Shown: positions 8,895 to 16,366 of the stretch, in pieces
Numbering within the stretch: position 1 is the stretch's first letter
Layout: every line of letters begins with the position of its first letter
Assembly (NCBI RefSeq): GCF_002705925.1
Contig: NZ_NKRE01000001.1
Location: 1,430,357-1,494,356 of the forward strand
Source of the DNA: Mycobacterium ostraviense
GTDB lineage: Bacteria; Actinomycetota; Actinomycetes; Mycobacteriales; Mycobacteriaceae
Reading direction: 5' to 3'
Length of the DNA stretch: 64,000 nucleotides
Program-made: the position numbers and the translations under genes
The notes under the pieces: generated by a model
The model's database searches: none
Seen by the model: the letters and a program-made list of their open reading frames with translations, nothing else
What the model was told of the DNA's origin: nothing

Positions 8895-10685
8895 ATGCCG
8901 TTCGACAACGGTGAGGTATTCGCCGGCTACGTGATCGAGCGCCTGCTCGGCACCGGCGGGATGGGTGAGGTTTACCTCGCCCAGCATCCCCGTCTGCCGC
9001 GTCACGACGCGCTGAAGGTCTTGTCCTTGGCCGCCACAGCCGACGATGAGTTTCAGGCGAGATTCAAACGCGAAGCCGAATTGGCGGCGACGCTGTGGCA
9101 CCCCCATATCGTCGGCGTTCTCGATCGCGGTGAATTCAACGGCCGGCTCTGGATCTCGATGGAGTACGTGGACGGCACCGACGCGGGCCGGCTGGTCCGG
9201 GAGCGCTACCCGGATGGCATGCCCGAGCAAGACGTCGCGGAAATCGTGACTGCGGTGGCCGATGCGCTCGACTTCGGTCATGATCGCCGGCTGCTGCATC
9301 GTGACGTCAAGCCCGAGAACATCCTGGTGACCGCGCCCGACGGCCACCGGCGCAGGGTGCTGTTAACCGATTTCGGCATCGCTCGCCGAATCGACGACGT
9401 CAGCAACCTCACCGACGTCAACGTCGCCATCGGAACCATCAGTTACGTGGCCCCCGAGCAACTGCTGGGCAAGCCACTTGACGGCCGCGCGGACCAATAT
9501 GCGCTGGCTGCGACGACATTTTACCTGTTAACCGGCGCCCCCCCTTTTCACGACTCGAATCGCGCCGTCGTCGTCAGCAACCATCTCAATGCGCCACCAC
9601 CGCGGATATCGGAGCGCCGCCCCGAACTCGCGCACCTCGACGCCGTCCTGGTAAGGGCGCTGGCCAAAAACCCCAGCGAGCGATACCCGACGTGTGCTGA
9701 GTTCGCCCGGGCTCTCACGCAGCAGGGCGCCCCGGCGCACTCCCAAACGTCGGGGCCGGGTCCCGCTGCGGACCTCGGTTCGGGCGGACGTCCAGCCACC
9801 CAGCGCCTCGAGCGTCTGATTGTTCACGGGACAGCACGCGCCGTAGCGCAAAGCGCGGTCGGAGCCCAATCTCAGGTCGGGATCTTGTCGTTCCAAGTAG
9901 TCCCATATGAGCCGCTCGGCAACCGGCGCGCTCCACTTCCCGTCGAGATCCAAACCGACCTCGTAGCGGGTCATCTCGCGGACGGGGACGAGGTCGAGGT
10001 CACCGGCCTGTGGGACGGCGAGACCCTGGACGCCGACAAAATCGTCAACTTGTCAGCCGGAGCCCGTCCGAGGCGACGCCGGTCGGAACTCGGCGCCACA
10101 TCGCCGCGAGACAAGGCGCCGAAAGGCAGGAAACTCTGGCTCGCCGCGCTCGTCGCCGTCGTCGGTGTCATCGCGTTGACCGCGGCGGCGATTCTGTACT
10201 TCACGGACATTTTCGGCACCCGGACCCGCCCCGGACCAATCGTCAAGCCGGTGAGCGCAACGGTTTTTTCACCGGACGGCGCCCCCGACAATCCGCAGCA
10301 GGCGAACTTGGCGATCGACGGCAACCCAAACACAGCGTGGTCCACCGTTACCTATCAAGACGCGGTCCCGTTCCCGAAATTCATCGAGGGAATGGGGCTG
10401 TTGCTGCGCCTATCCCAACCGACCGCGTTGAGCGCCGTGACGATCGACGTGTCCAGCACGGGAACCCAGGTGCAGATCCGCTCGTCACCCACCCAAACCC
10501 CGACCAAATTGGCCGACACCACCGCGCTGACCCCGAATACGCCACTGCAGCCGGGACACAACCGCATCACGGTGGATAACCGGACCAAGACCTCCAATGT
10601 GCTGGTGTGGATCTCCACCTTGGGCACCACCAATGGCCAGAGCCGGACGGCAATCTCCGAGATCACCCTGCAGGCGGCCGGGTAG
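8895..10685 (+). CDS. Transmembrane Ser/Thr protein kinase with extracellular discoidin-like domain
   Basis: The 596-residue protein has a complete Hanks-type kinase domain (about 9-275): glycine loop GTGGMGEV, Lys41 in DALKVL, HRDVKPEN 135-142, DFG 159-161, APE 186-188. Residues about 308-388 form a beta-rich segment resembling an OB fold (LSFQVVPYEP to LADGDEVEVTGLWDG). One transmembrane helix (about 414-437) leads to an outside domain (about 453-596) with ANLAIDGNPNTAWSTV, typical of F5/8-type galactose-binding sensors. It should phosphorylate cytosolic targets in response to an envelope ligand. ATG 8895 fits the kinase start best. It has no close cognate gene next to it. Confidence 0.93.
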   Translation: MPFDNGEVFAGYVIERLLGTGGMGEVYLAQHPRLPRHDALKVLSLAATADDEFQARFKREAELAATLWHPHIVGVLDRGEFNGRLWISMEYVDGTDAGRLVRERYPDGMPEQDVAEIVTAVADALDFGHDRRLLHRDVKPENILVTAPDGHRRRVLLTDFGIARRIDDVSNLTDVNVAIGTISYVAPEQLLGKPLDGRADQYALAATTFYLLTGAPPFHDSNRAVVVSNHLNAPPPRISERRPELAHLDAVLVRALAKNPSERYPTCAEFARALTQQGAPAHSQTSGPGPAADLGSGGRPATQRLERLIVHGTARAVAQSAVGAQSQVGILSFQVVPYEPLGNRRAPLPVEIQTDLVAGHLADGDEVEVTGLWDGETLDADKIVNLSAGARPRRRRSELGATSPRDKAPKGRKLWLAALVAVVGVIALTAAAILYFTDIFGTRTRPGPIVKPVSATVFSPDGAPDNPQQANLAIDGNPNTAWSTVTYQDAVPFPKFIEGMGLLLRLSQPTALSAVTIDVSSTGTQVQIRSSPTQTPTKLADTTALTPNTPLQPGHNRITVDNRTKTSNVLVWISTLGTTNGQSRTAISEITLQAAG

Positions 10686-10808
10686 GCGCAACTGCTGGTC
10701 GTCGGCAGCCACGGCCGCGGCGGATTCGCAGGCATGTTGCTGGGTTCGGTCGGGGCGGCGGTGGTCGACAGGGCCAAGATCTCCGTGATCGTGGCGCGTC
10801 AGTCCTGA
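10686..10808 (+). pseudogene. Relic of a universal stress protein C-terminus
   Basis: Directly after the kinase TAG, the same frame continues for 40 codons to TGA 10806-10808 and reads AQLLVVGSHGRGGFAGMLLG then SVIVARQS. This is the ATP-loop end (G-2x-G-9x-G-S/T type) of UspA-family proteins. No start codon or N-terminal half is present. It is a fragment left by a deletion that joined it to the kinase end. Confidence 0.75.
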
Positions 10809-10832
10809 CGGCGGGCTGTTCAGCACCTGCGA

Positions 10833-12017
10833 TCAGGCCGCGATACCGAGTTGCTGGTTGATCTGCGGCCAGTACAGCAGCCCGCCCGGAGTCAGCAGAA
10901 CCCAGTCGTGAATTCCGCCGGGTTTCAAAACGAAGCTCATCGGGGCCCCTTGGGCTAATGCTGCTTGCTGGAGGACGGCCGCTTGTTGTGCAAGTGGATC
11001 CAGCGAGCCGGAGTAGACATACGTCGGCGGAAGGCCGTCAAGTGACCCATACAGCGGGCTGACCAGATAGTTGTTCGCAGGAAGATTGCCTGCCCACACC
11101 GCGCCGAGTCCCCCAGTCCCCACATCCAGCCACGGAGACAGCAACACCATCGACGACGGTACCGGTTCAGACTGGCTGACCAAGTATTGGACGGCCCCCA
11201 GTGCGAGGTTGCCGCCCGCGGAGTCGCCGACCACGCTGACGTTCTGGGCTCCGTATTGCGCGATCTGCGACGAGATGAAGCCGGCTGTTTGGGGTACGAC
11301 CGTGGCGGCGGTACCACCTTGCTGGAGCAACGGGTAAATCGGCACTTCGAAGGTCGCGCCGGTCTGGTAGGCCGTCACCGAGTAATTGATCCAGTGGAAG
11401 AACGAGGCCGGGAAAATGTACGCCCCACCGTGCAGGGCAACCACGTATTCGCCGGTTGGAGCGGCCGGCGTGATCTGCACCACGCTCATCCCCTGATACG
11501 TGGTGTACTGCACCGTTTGCCCCAGCAGCAGATTCAACAGTGGTGGCGGGGAGTTGCCCAAGACCCACGACAGCGGCGGGATGTCGCTGGCAAGCAGCAT
11601 CAGGAGTGGATTACCTGGCACTGAAGTCAGAGATGCGAGCCCGGAGCTGAATCCGGCGGCAATCGTTGTGGGGATCTGCTGGATTTCCAGCTGAACGCCG
11701 AGCACCGCCTGCTCAAAGGTCGCAAGAGGCGCAGCGCCGGCCGCTTCGGCGGTGGCATACGCCCCCGCCGCGCCGGTCAATGCCTGCACGAACCGCTCAT
11801 GGAAAGCCGCCGCGTGTGCGCTGACAGCTAGATAGTCCCGGCCGTGGGCGGAAAAGAAGGCAGCGATCGCCTCTGACACCTCATCCTCGGCCGCGGCCAA
11901 TACCTCAGTGGTGGCGGCGGCCATGCCCTGGTTTGCGGTTGCGACCACCGAACCAATCGAAGCCACCTCTGTGGCCGCGCCGGACATTAGCTCGGGAGAC
12001 GCAAGAACATACGACAC
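10833..12017 (-). CDS. lipY: PE-domain LipY-type lipase
   Basis: The 394-residue protein starts at GTG 12017 ([10 protein letters not shown]), preceded by GGAG seven bases away; an ATG 57 bases upstream lacks a ribosome-binding site. Residues 1-95 are a PE domain ending in the ESX secretion signal YATAE. The lipase domain (about 130-394) has HGG 196-198, GDSAGG with Ser266, SLDPL acid and GGIHDW His. It closely matches the PPE-LipY catalytic domain but lacks about 18 residues in the loop after SPWLDVG. By position next to the tmRNA gene it corresponds to M. tuberculosis Rv3097c, a surface triacylglycerol lipase exported by ESX-5. Confidence 0.93.
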   Translation of the reverse strand: MSYVLASPELMSGAATEVASIGSVVATANQGMAAATTEVLAAAEDEVSEAIAAFFSAHGRDYLAVSAHAAAFHERFVQALTGAAGAYATAEAAGAAPLATFEQAVLGVQLEIQQIPTTIAAGFSSGLASLTSVPGNPLLMLLASDIPPLSWVLGNSPPPLLNLLLGQTVQYTTYQGMSVVQITPAAPTGEYVVALHGGAYIFPASFFHWINYSVTAYQTGATFEVPIYPLLQQGGTAATVVPQTAGFISSQIAQYGAQNVSVVGDSAGGNLALGAVQYLVSQSEPVPSSMVLLSPWLDVGTGGLGAVWAGNLPANNYLVSPLYGSLDGLPPTYVYSGSLDPLAQQAAVLQQAALAQGAPMSFVLKPGGIHDWVLLTPGGLLYWPQINQQLGIAA

Positions 12018-12255
12018 CGTGCCGCTCCACCCGTTAGGGGCAACCCGTCGCGTTGCCCAGCCGATACCGATCACCGAGTAGCCGGAGCTTATGCCGAGGC
12101 CGGGTAATCACGTAGCGGTTCGCCGGAAACCGGCTTCCCGGCGGACCTCACGTAAAAGAACCCCGGAGCGGTGGGATGTCTGGTAGTGATCGCCGGGCTG
12201 TTCGCTTCAGGCGGTCCGGGGGACGACGGACGCAGCCGTCGGGGTGCCGATTGCG

Positions 12256-12286
12256 TGTTGAACAATTGCTCGACGATTGTGCAACA
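12256..12286. promoter_or_regulatory. Imperfect palindrome and promoter of the MazEF-type operon
   Basis: TGTTGAACAATTG and CGATTGTGCAACA are 11/13 complementary around a 5-bp centre. TATCTT at 12293-12298 looks like a -10 box, seven bases before GTG 12306, with a weak -35 inside the palindrome. No ribosome-binding site precedes the GTG, so the transcript may be leaderless. The palindrome is the expected autoregulatory operator of the antitoxin. Confidence 0.5.
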
Positions 12287-12305
12287 TCGGCGTATCTTGG
12301 TACTC

Positions 12306-12506
12306 GTGACGGGGACCATCGGCTTCCGACCTACTGAAAAAGATGAAGAGATCATCAAGGCCGCAATGCGCAGCGGCGAGCGCAAGAGCGACGTCATCCG
12401 GCGGGCACTGCAGCTGCTCGAACGGGAAGTGTGGATCAAGCAGGCTCGCACCGACGCTGAGCGGCTTCGAGACGAGGACGTCTCCACCGAACCGGACTCG
12501 TGGTGA
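12306..12506 (+). CDS. MazE-type antitoxin
   Basis: The 66-residue protein begins [20 protein letters not shown], followed by [16 protein letters not shown], a ribbon-helix-helix-like DNA-binding unit, then an acidic C-terminal tail ([12 protein letters not shown]) of the kind that occupies a toxin groove. Its stop overlaps the toxin start (GTGA). It should neutralise the downstream MazF-type RNase and repress the operon through the palindrome upstream. It lies just outside the integrated element at 12867-15064. Confidence 0.8.
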   Translation: MTGTIGFRPTEKDEEIIKAAMRSGERKSDVIRRALQLLEREVWIKQARTDAERLRDEDVSTEPDSW

Positions 12507-12820
12507 TTCGGGGAGCGGTATACCGGGTCGACTTCGGTGATGCGAAGCGAGGGCACGAGCAACGCGGGCGGCGCTACGCCGTGGTCATCAGTCCCGGCTC
12601 GATGCCGTGGAGTGTCGTAACTGTAGTACCTACGTCGACAACGGCCCACGCTGCGGTCTTCCGCCCAGAGCTAGAAATCATGGGAACAAAGACACGGTTC
12701 CTGGTCGACCAGATCCGAACGATCGACGTCGTCTATGTGCACGGCGATCCGGTCGACTACCTGGACCGTGACGACATGGCCAAAGTGGAACACGCCGTGG
12801 CGCGATACCTCGGTCTGTGA
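12503..12820 (+). CDS. MazF-type mRNA interferase toxin
   Basis: The 105-residue SH3-like toxin starts [12 protein letters not shown], with [27 protein letters not shown] and [14 protein letters not shown], the conserved strands of the PemK/MazF family. The Arg in the first block and the Thr in VVPTSTT correspond to the usual RNase site. GTG 12503 overlaps the antitoxin stop; GTG 12500 is an equal alternative. It is predicted to cleave mRNA at short sequence motifs when the antitoxin is lost. Confidence 0.88.
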   Translation: MIRGAVYRVDFGDAKRGHEQRGRRYAVVISPGSMPWSVVTVVPTSTTAHAAVFRPELEIMGTKTRFLVDQIRTIDVVYVHGDPVDYLDRDDMAKVEHAVARYLGL

Positions 12821-12866
12821 TGGCTGTCGTTGCCTGCAAATGGGCCGCCGACCCGGCCCATGAAAA

Positions 12867-12886
12867 GTGGAGCTGCCGGGAATCGA
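12867..12886. repeat. Distal attachment-site copy (20-bp tmRNA 3'-end duplicate)
   Basis: It is identical to 15045-15064 over exactly 20 bp; flanking bases differ on both sides. The rest of the tmRNA is absent here, so this is an att core rather than a second tmRNA gene. Confidence 0.8.
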
Positions 12887-12996
12887 CAGCTTCCCTGATC
12901 CCCTGGACGCCGGCGAAGCCTACGGCGTCCTTCACGTATCCAACCGGGCATGCTGAACACCTACAGCCGCCGCGGCCAACGTCGGGGCCAAGCGCA

Positions 12997-13199
12997 GATG
13001 CACTTTACCTCGATGCGCTTCGGCGGTCCGGTTTGACAATCACCGATGTCAGCGCTGTCATCGACGGCGGGCACGCGATCTGTGACTATCTGAGGCAAGG
13101 GCATTCAGGGGCGGAAGCGGCCAACATTGCGATGTCCAACAACTCAACGCTACGGCCGGTTGACGCACTGGGTAGCGGTGGCCCATGATCTGCTGCGCG
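12997..13199 (+). pseudogene. DUF732 secreted-protein fragment with frameshift
   Basis: The frame reads DALYLDALRRSGLTITD, GGHAICDYLRQG and AANIAMSNNSTLRP, the helical core of mycobacterial DUF732 proteins. The signal peptide normally in front is absent. The conserved tail WVAVAHDLLR appears in another frame after about 13160, so at least one base shift separates the two parts. This is a relic inside the integrated element. Confidence 0.6.
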
Positions 13200-13272
13200 G
13201 ACGGTACTTTACGTCTATGGACTGTTACCCGTGGCGGCGCATCGGCTAGCGTGCGAAGGGGGCATCTCCAAC

Positions 13273-13321
13273 GCATTGTCAAGGTAAACTTGACAATGCT
13301 CCACGTAAAGATAGTCTTTAC
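13273..13321 (+). promoter_or_regulatory. Double palindrome over a leaderless toxin-antitoxin promoter
   Basis: Two perfect inverted repeats lie upstream of ATG 13324. The first, 13273-13299, has 11-bp arms GCATTGTCAAG/CTTGACAATGC around GTAAA; the second, 13305-13321, has GTAAAG/CTTTAC around ATAGT. TTGACA (13290-13295) and TAGTCT (13312-13317) form a promoter with 16-bp spacing, one box in each palindrome. The -10 ends six bases before the ATG and there is no ribosome-binding site, so transcription should start at the ATG. Repressor binding would cover both boxes. Confidence 0.7.
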
Positions 13322-13323
13322 AC

Positions 13324-13572
13324 ATGGAGATCAGGGACAGCGCCCGGAAATGGGGAGTTCCCGACGCCGACATGCTCCACGCCGTCGACAACGCCATCGT
13401 CGTGATATCCCGCGGCTACCAAGGCGATGAGCAATGGCTCATCATCGGCCCCGCCCGCAACGGCGCGCTACTGGAGATCGTCGTCCCTGCCGATCCGCCG
13501 GAACGCATCATCCACGCCATGCCGCTGCGAGCGTCGTTCTACCACTACCTACCCACCATCCCACCGCAATGA
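13324..13572 (+). CDS. Toxin-like small protein (BrnT/RelE-type appearance)
   Basis: The 82-residue protein has a pattern seen in small toxins of this kind: an N-terminal helix, HAVDNAIVV, a central [18 protein letters not shown] and [14 protein letters not shown] near the end. It probably starts as a leaderless message at ATG 13324. The stop overlaps an ATG of the next frame (ATGA at 13569-13572). Toxin function is inferred from the fold pattern, gene order and palindromic promoter. It has not been matched to a named family with certainty. Confidence 0.6.
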   Translation: MEIRDSARKWGVPDADMLHAVDNAIVVISRGYQGDEQWLIIGPARNGALLEIVVPADPPERIIHAMPLRASFYHYLPTIPPQ

Positions 13573-13589
13573 ACAACGAGGTGATACAC

Positions 13590-13850
13590 ATGAGCAAAAT
13601 CAAGGCAGACCCCACCGCCGAGGACATCAACACCTGGCTCGACACCATTGAACCGGACCCGGCTGACGCCCGCGACGCCACCCACTTCCGCCGCATCCGC
13701 GCCGCCCGCAAGGCGCTCGACGATGCGCACGACGAGCTGTGCGCCGCGGTGAAAGCCGCCCGCGACGCCGGCGACACCTGGGCCATGATCGGCTTGGCGC
13801 TCGGCACTACCCGTCAGGCGGCGTTTCAGCGCTTCGGCCAGGAGGATTGA
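13590..13850 (+). CDS. Helix-turn-helix antitoxin-like protein
   Basis: The 86-residue protein is rich in acidic and alanine helices, ending in [20 protein letters not shown], a helix-turn-helix frequent in actinobacterial regulators. ATG 13590 has GAGG eight bases upstream; ATG 13569, overlapping the toxin stop, would add seven residues. It is the likely partner and repressor for the preceding toxin-like protein, binding the palindromes at 13273-13321. Its 3' end overlaps the end of the convergent integrase pseudogene. Confidence 0.6.
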   Translation: MSKIKADPTAEDINTWLDTIEPDPADARDATHFRRIRAARKALDDAHDELCAAVKAARDAGDTWAMIGLALGTTRQAAFQRFGQED

Positions 13851-14999
13851 GCAGCCGCCCCATGACGTCGGCGGCCGCCTTGCCCGCCGTGCGGTCCAGG
13901 TGTCCGTAGATCTTGCTGGTGACCGAGGTGTCCTCGTGGCCGAGGTGTTGCGAAACCACGATCAGTGGAACTCCGGCGGCTAAGAGCCAACTGGCGGCGG
14001 TGTGTCGCAGGTCGTGGAGCCGGACGGCTTTGATGAGCACGGGCTTGTCCCGGGTTGTCGGGGTCGACGGCCTGGGCTTTGGCCACCGCGCGGTTCCATA
14101 CGTTGGATCGCCAGCTATAGAGGCGGATCGGCCCGCCGTGACTGTTGGTGAACAGCCATTCGCCGGTGTAATCGAGACCGTCGAGGATATGGGGCGGGAC
14201 GTCGATGGTGCGATTGCTGCGCTTAGTCTTCGGCTGGCCAAGTTCGTATCGGGCATAGCTGCCGTCGGGACACGCTTCGACGCCTTGTTGATGCGAAAGG
14301 TTCCCGTGGTGCGGTCGACGTTGGCCGGGTGAGTGCGGTGGCTTCCGAGAAGCGGCAACCGCTAGCAACCAGGAAGTCCAGCAGCGGATGCCAGCGTGTG
14401 GCGAAATGGGAGCGTAGTAGCTGGTACTCGTCGCCGGTGAGGAAGCACATTTCGCGGCGCACGGTGCGGGGTAGTCGGATGCCGGCGGCCGGGTTGGCCG
14501 CCAGCTCGCCCTCGCGGACCGCAGCGTTGAGGCAACCCGACAGAAGCCCCTCTTGTTCTGGATTGTCTTGCCACTGGCGCCGCCATCGCGCAGGGTGTTG
14601 ACCATGTGCTGATGTCGGACCGTCTCAGCGCGGCCAGCGGAATTGTCCCGAGCGTGGGTTCGATGTCGCGCGCCAGGTAACGCTTGTATTCGGTGAGGGC
14701 CTTGCGTTCGACACCTGACAGCGCGTCGAGGTGGCGGCCGATCCAGACTCCTATGGTAAGCGGCGGCGCCACATCGCGGGCCCGTGGCGCCGGGTGTCGA
14801 TGCCGTGCATGGACAGTGCGCGACGAGCCCCGTGGGCTTTGATGAGCGTTGTCAGCGCTTCGGCCTGACGAGGGTCGTCGAAGGTGATACCGGTCTGCCG
14901 CCCGTCGATCCAGTAGAGGACGGTGTGGGCGGTGGTGCCGTCCTTGCGTGGTCGCTTCCGTATCGATGCCCAGTGCGAACTTGACAAATCACTTGACAT
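13807..14999 (-). pseudogene. Tyrosine site-specific integrase, multiply frameshifted
   Basis: Pieces of one phage-type integrase lie in order in different frames: N-terminal arm (DGRQTGITFDDPRQAEALTT), core-binding SAM-like part (IGRHLDALSGVERKALTEY), FLTGDEYQLLRSHF, FLVASGCRFSEATALT (first catalytic Arg region), GEWLFTNSHGGPIRLYSW, and the active-site end VRLHDLRHTAASWLLAAGV, SQHLGHEDTSV and KIYGHLDR with the nucleophile Tyr. At least five frame changes separate them, so no functional protein can be made. It reads away from the tmRNA att site at 15045-15064. Confidence 0.88.
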
Positions 15000-15043
15000 G
15001 ACGGGGAGCTTCCCATGTTAAGGTCTTTGACCTGCGGTTATTC

Positions 15044-15410
15044 GGTGGAGCTGCCGGGAATCGAACCCGGGTCCTACGGCATTCCCTCAAGGCTTCTCCG
15101 TGCGCAGTTCGCTATGCCTCTGCTCGGATCTCCTGATCACGCGAACTAGCCAGGATGACGATCCCAGTCGCTGTTGGTGTCCCGATGAGTCCCGCGACCG
15201 AACTCATCGGTTGATCCCTCTAGCTGATGCCAGGGTCCGGGTCGAGGGCGGTCCCGGTCTGACAGACTAGCCGTCGCTTAGGCAGCGAGAGCGTAGTCGC
15301 GCTGATGTGAATCGGCGCTTATTTGGTTGCAACGACGCTTACGGTGGTCTCTTGCCTGCACCGGCACGCTTCCCTTGATTCGATGCGCGAAGTCGAAACC
15401 GTTCAGCCCC
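15044..15410 (-). ncRNA. ssrA: tmRNA (transfer-messenger RNA)
   Basis: On the minus strand the RNA begins GGGGCTGAACGGTTTCGACT at 15410 and ends in the T-arm GGGTTCGATTCCCGGCAGCT followed by CCACC at 15044. The 5' GGGGCTG pairs with 3' CAGCTCC to form the acceptor stem. The tag frame (15316-15278) encodes ADSHQRDYALAA then TAA, the mycobacterial degradation tag. Its role is rescue of stalled ribosomes with SmpB, whose gene lies 3.3 kb away. The CCA is not fully encoded. The length of about 367 nt is normal. Confidence 0.97.
15045..15064. repeat. Proximal attachment-site copy within the tmRNA 3' end
   Basis: This is the copy of the 20-bp att core that forms the T-arm and acceptor end of the tmRNA. 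Because the tmRNA end is restored on this side, the gene stays functional despite the insertion. Confidence 0.8.
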
Positions 15411-15496
15411 ATGTCTTCGAGCACCCTTGCCGACTTCCGGCAAGACAATCAATGGTACGCGTCTACCAACAACGGGCAACGGGATTATCTTCCCGA

Positions 15497-16342
15497 TCAG
15501 ATCACGAAGTTCAGACGCTCGACGATCCGGCCCGCGAGGTCCTTGTCGCCGCCGAGTTCCACGTCCTGGCTTCGGGCGGGGCTCATCGGACGACCGCCGG
15601 CAAGCCTGGTGAACTGCAGTCCATCGAGCCGGATGGTCGCGGTCGGTTCTTGTCCGCCGAAGTCGTCGACCAGCTGCGCCCTGCCATCGACGCTGACCCG
15701 GATGGTGCGGGCCAATGGACCGGTCAGCTCGAACAGCACCCGGGAGCCGTCGGGCGCTTTGGCCAGCTTGCCGACGACGAATCCCATGCTGGAAGACATT
15801 TCGTCGAGGGCCAGCTCGGCGGTCCGATCGCCCAACTCGTCGTCGGACGACGGCCGCTGCAGCGCCTGGCGGATGTCCTGTTCGTGCATCCAGCAATCGA
15901 AGGTACGGATCCGCATGAAGCGCCCGTAGGTGTCGGGGCCCGCCGGCGTCGTGGTCGCCGCGTTCCAGTCGGCCTCCGGCATGGTCTCCAAAGCCTTGCG
16001 GCGCTTGGTGGTCACCTCGCAGAACCGCTCCAGCAGGCTGGTGCCCGACTCTCCGCTGAGATGAATCACCCAGCTCTCGTTCATCACTCCGATGGGGTTG
16101 CGCACGTGCTCGAGTGCGGAGACGTCGATATCGGCCTCCGGTGCGCCGATGCCGAGCAGGAAGGACTCGGTACCGATGATGTGCGACACGACCGCCTTGA
16201 CGTTCCAGCCGGGCAGCGGGCTCGCCGCCTGCCAGTCCGCCTCGGGCAGCCCGTCCAGCAGCGCATCGAGGGAGTCCCACACGGCGAAAAGTCCCTCCAG
16301 GACATCGGACTTGTCGAGTTGGGTCAGCGGTCGATCGGCCAT
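15497..16342 (-). CDS. Maleylpyruvate isomerase/DinB-like family protein (Rv3099c-type)
   Basis: The 281-residue protein's N-terminal half resembles the mycothiol-dependent maleylpyruvate isomerase N domain: helix bundle with LFAVWDSLDALLDGLPEADW, WNVKAVVSHIIGTE (metal-type His) and a later CWMHEQDIRQAL with a second conserved His. The C-terminal part is an SCP2-like/MDMPI C region with FELTGPLARTIRVSVDG. Such proteins are thiol-dependent transferases or of unknown function. The gene holds the Rv3099c position beside the tmRNA. ATG 16342 is used; the gene appears to be transcribed alone. Confidence 0.75.
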   Translation of the reverse strand: MADRPLTQLDKSDVLEGLFAVWDSLDALLDGLPEADWQAASPLPGWNVKAVVSHIIGTESFLLGIGAPEADIDVSALEHVRNPIGVMNESWVIHLSGESGTSLLERFCEVTTKRRKALETMPEADWNAATTTPAGPDTYGRFMRIRTFDCWMHEQDIRQALQRPSSDDELGDRTAELALDEMSSSMGFVVGKLAKAPDGSRVLFELTGPLARTIRVSVDGRAQLVDDFGGQEPTATIRLDGLQFTRLAGGRPMSPARSQDVELGGDKDLAGRIVERLNFVI

Positions 16343-16366
16343 GGACGGATAGTAGGCCGGTCACCG

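Larger units (their letters stand above)
12867..15064. mobile_element. Decayed integrative element inserted at the tmRNA 3' end
   Basis: The 20-bp sequence GTGGAGCTGCCGGGAATCGA occurs at 12867-12886 and again at 15045-15064, where it is the 3' end of the tmRNA gene. Between the copies lie a tyrosine integrase pseudogene adjacent to the tmRNA end, a toxin-antitoxin-like pair and a DUF732 fragment. tmRNA 3' ends are classical integrase targets, and the element is bounded as expected for attL/attR. At 2.2 kb it is a remnant that has lost most cargo. Confidence 0.8.

Noticed and set aside
12842..12960. Possible second tmRNA or tRNA gene because of the GTGGAGCTGCCGGGAATCGA match
   Set aside because: Only 20 bp match; the acceptor 5' half, tag and pseudoknots are absent, so it is an attachment-site copy.
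14979..14998. Repeated ACTTGACA near the integrase start, similar to the palindrome at 13273-13299
   Set aside because: Two direct 8-mers overlapping the first integrase codons are too short to claim a shared operator.
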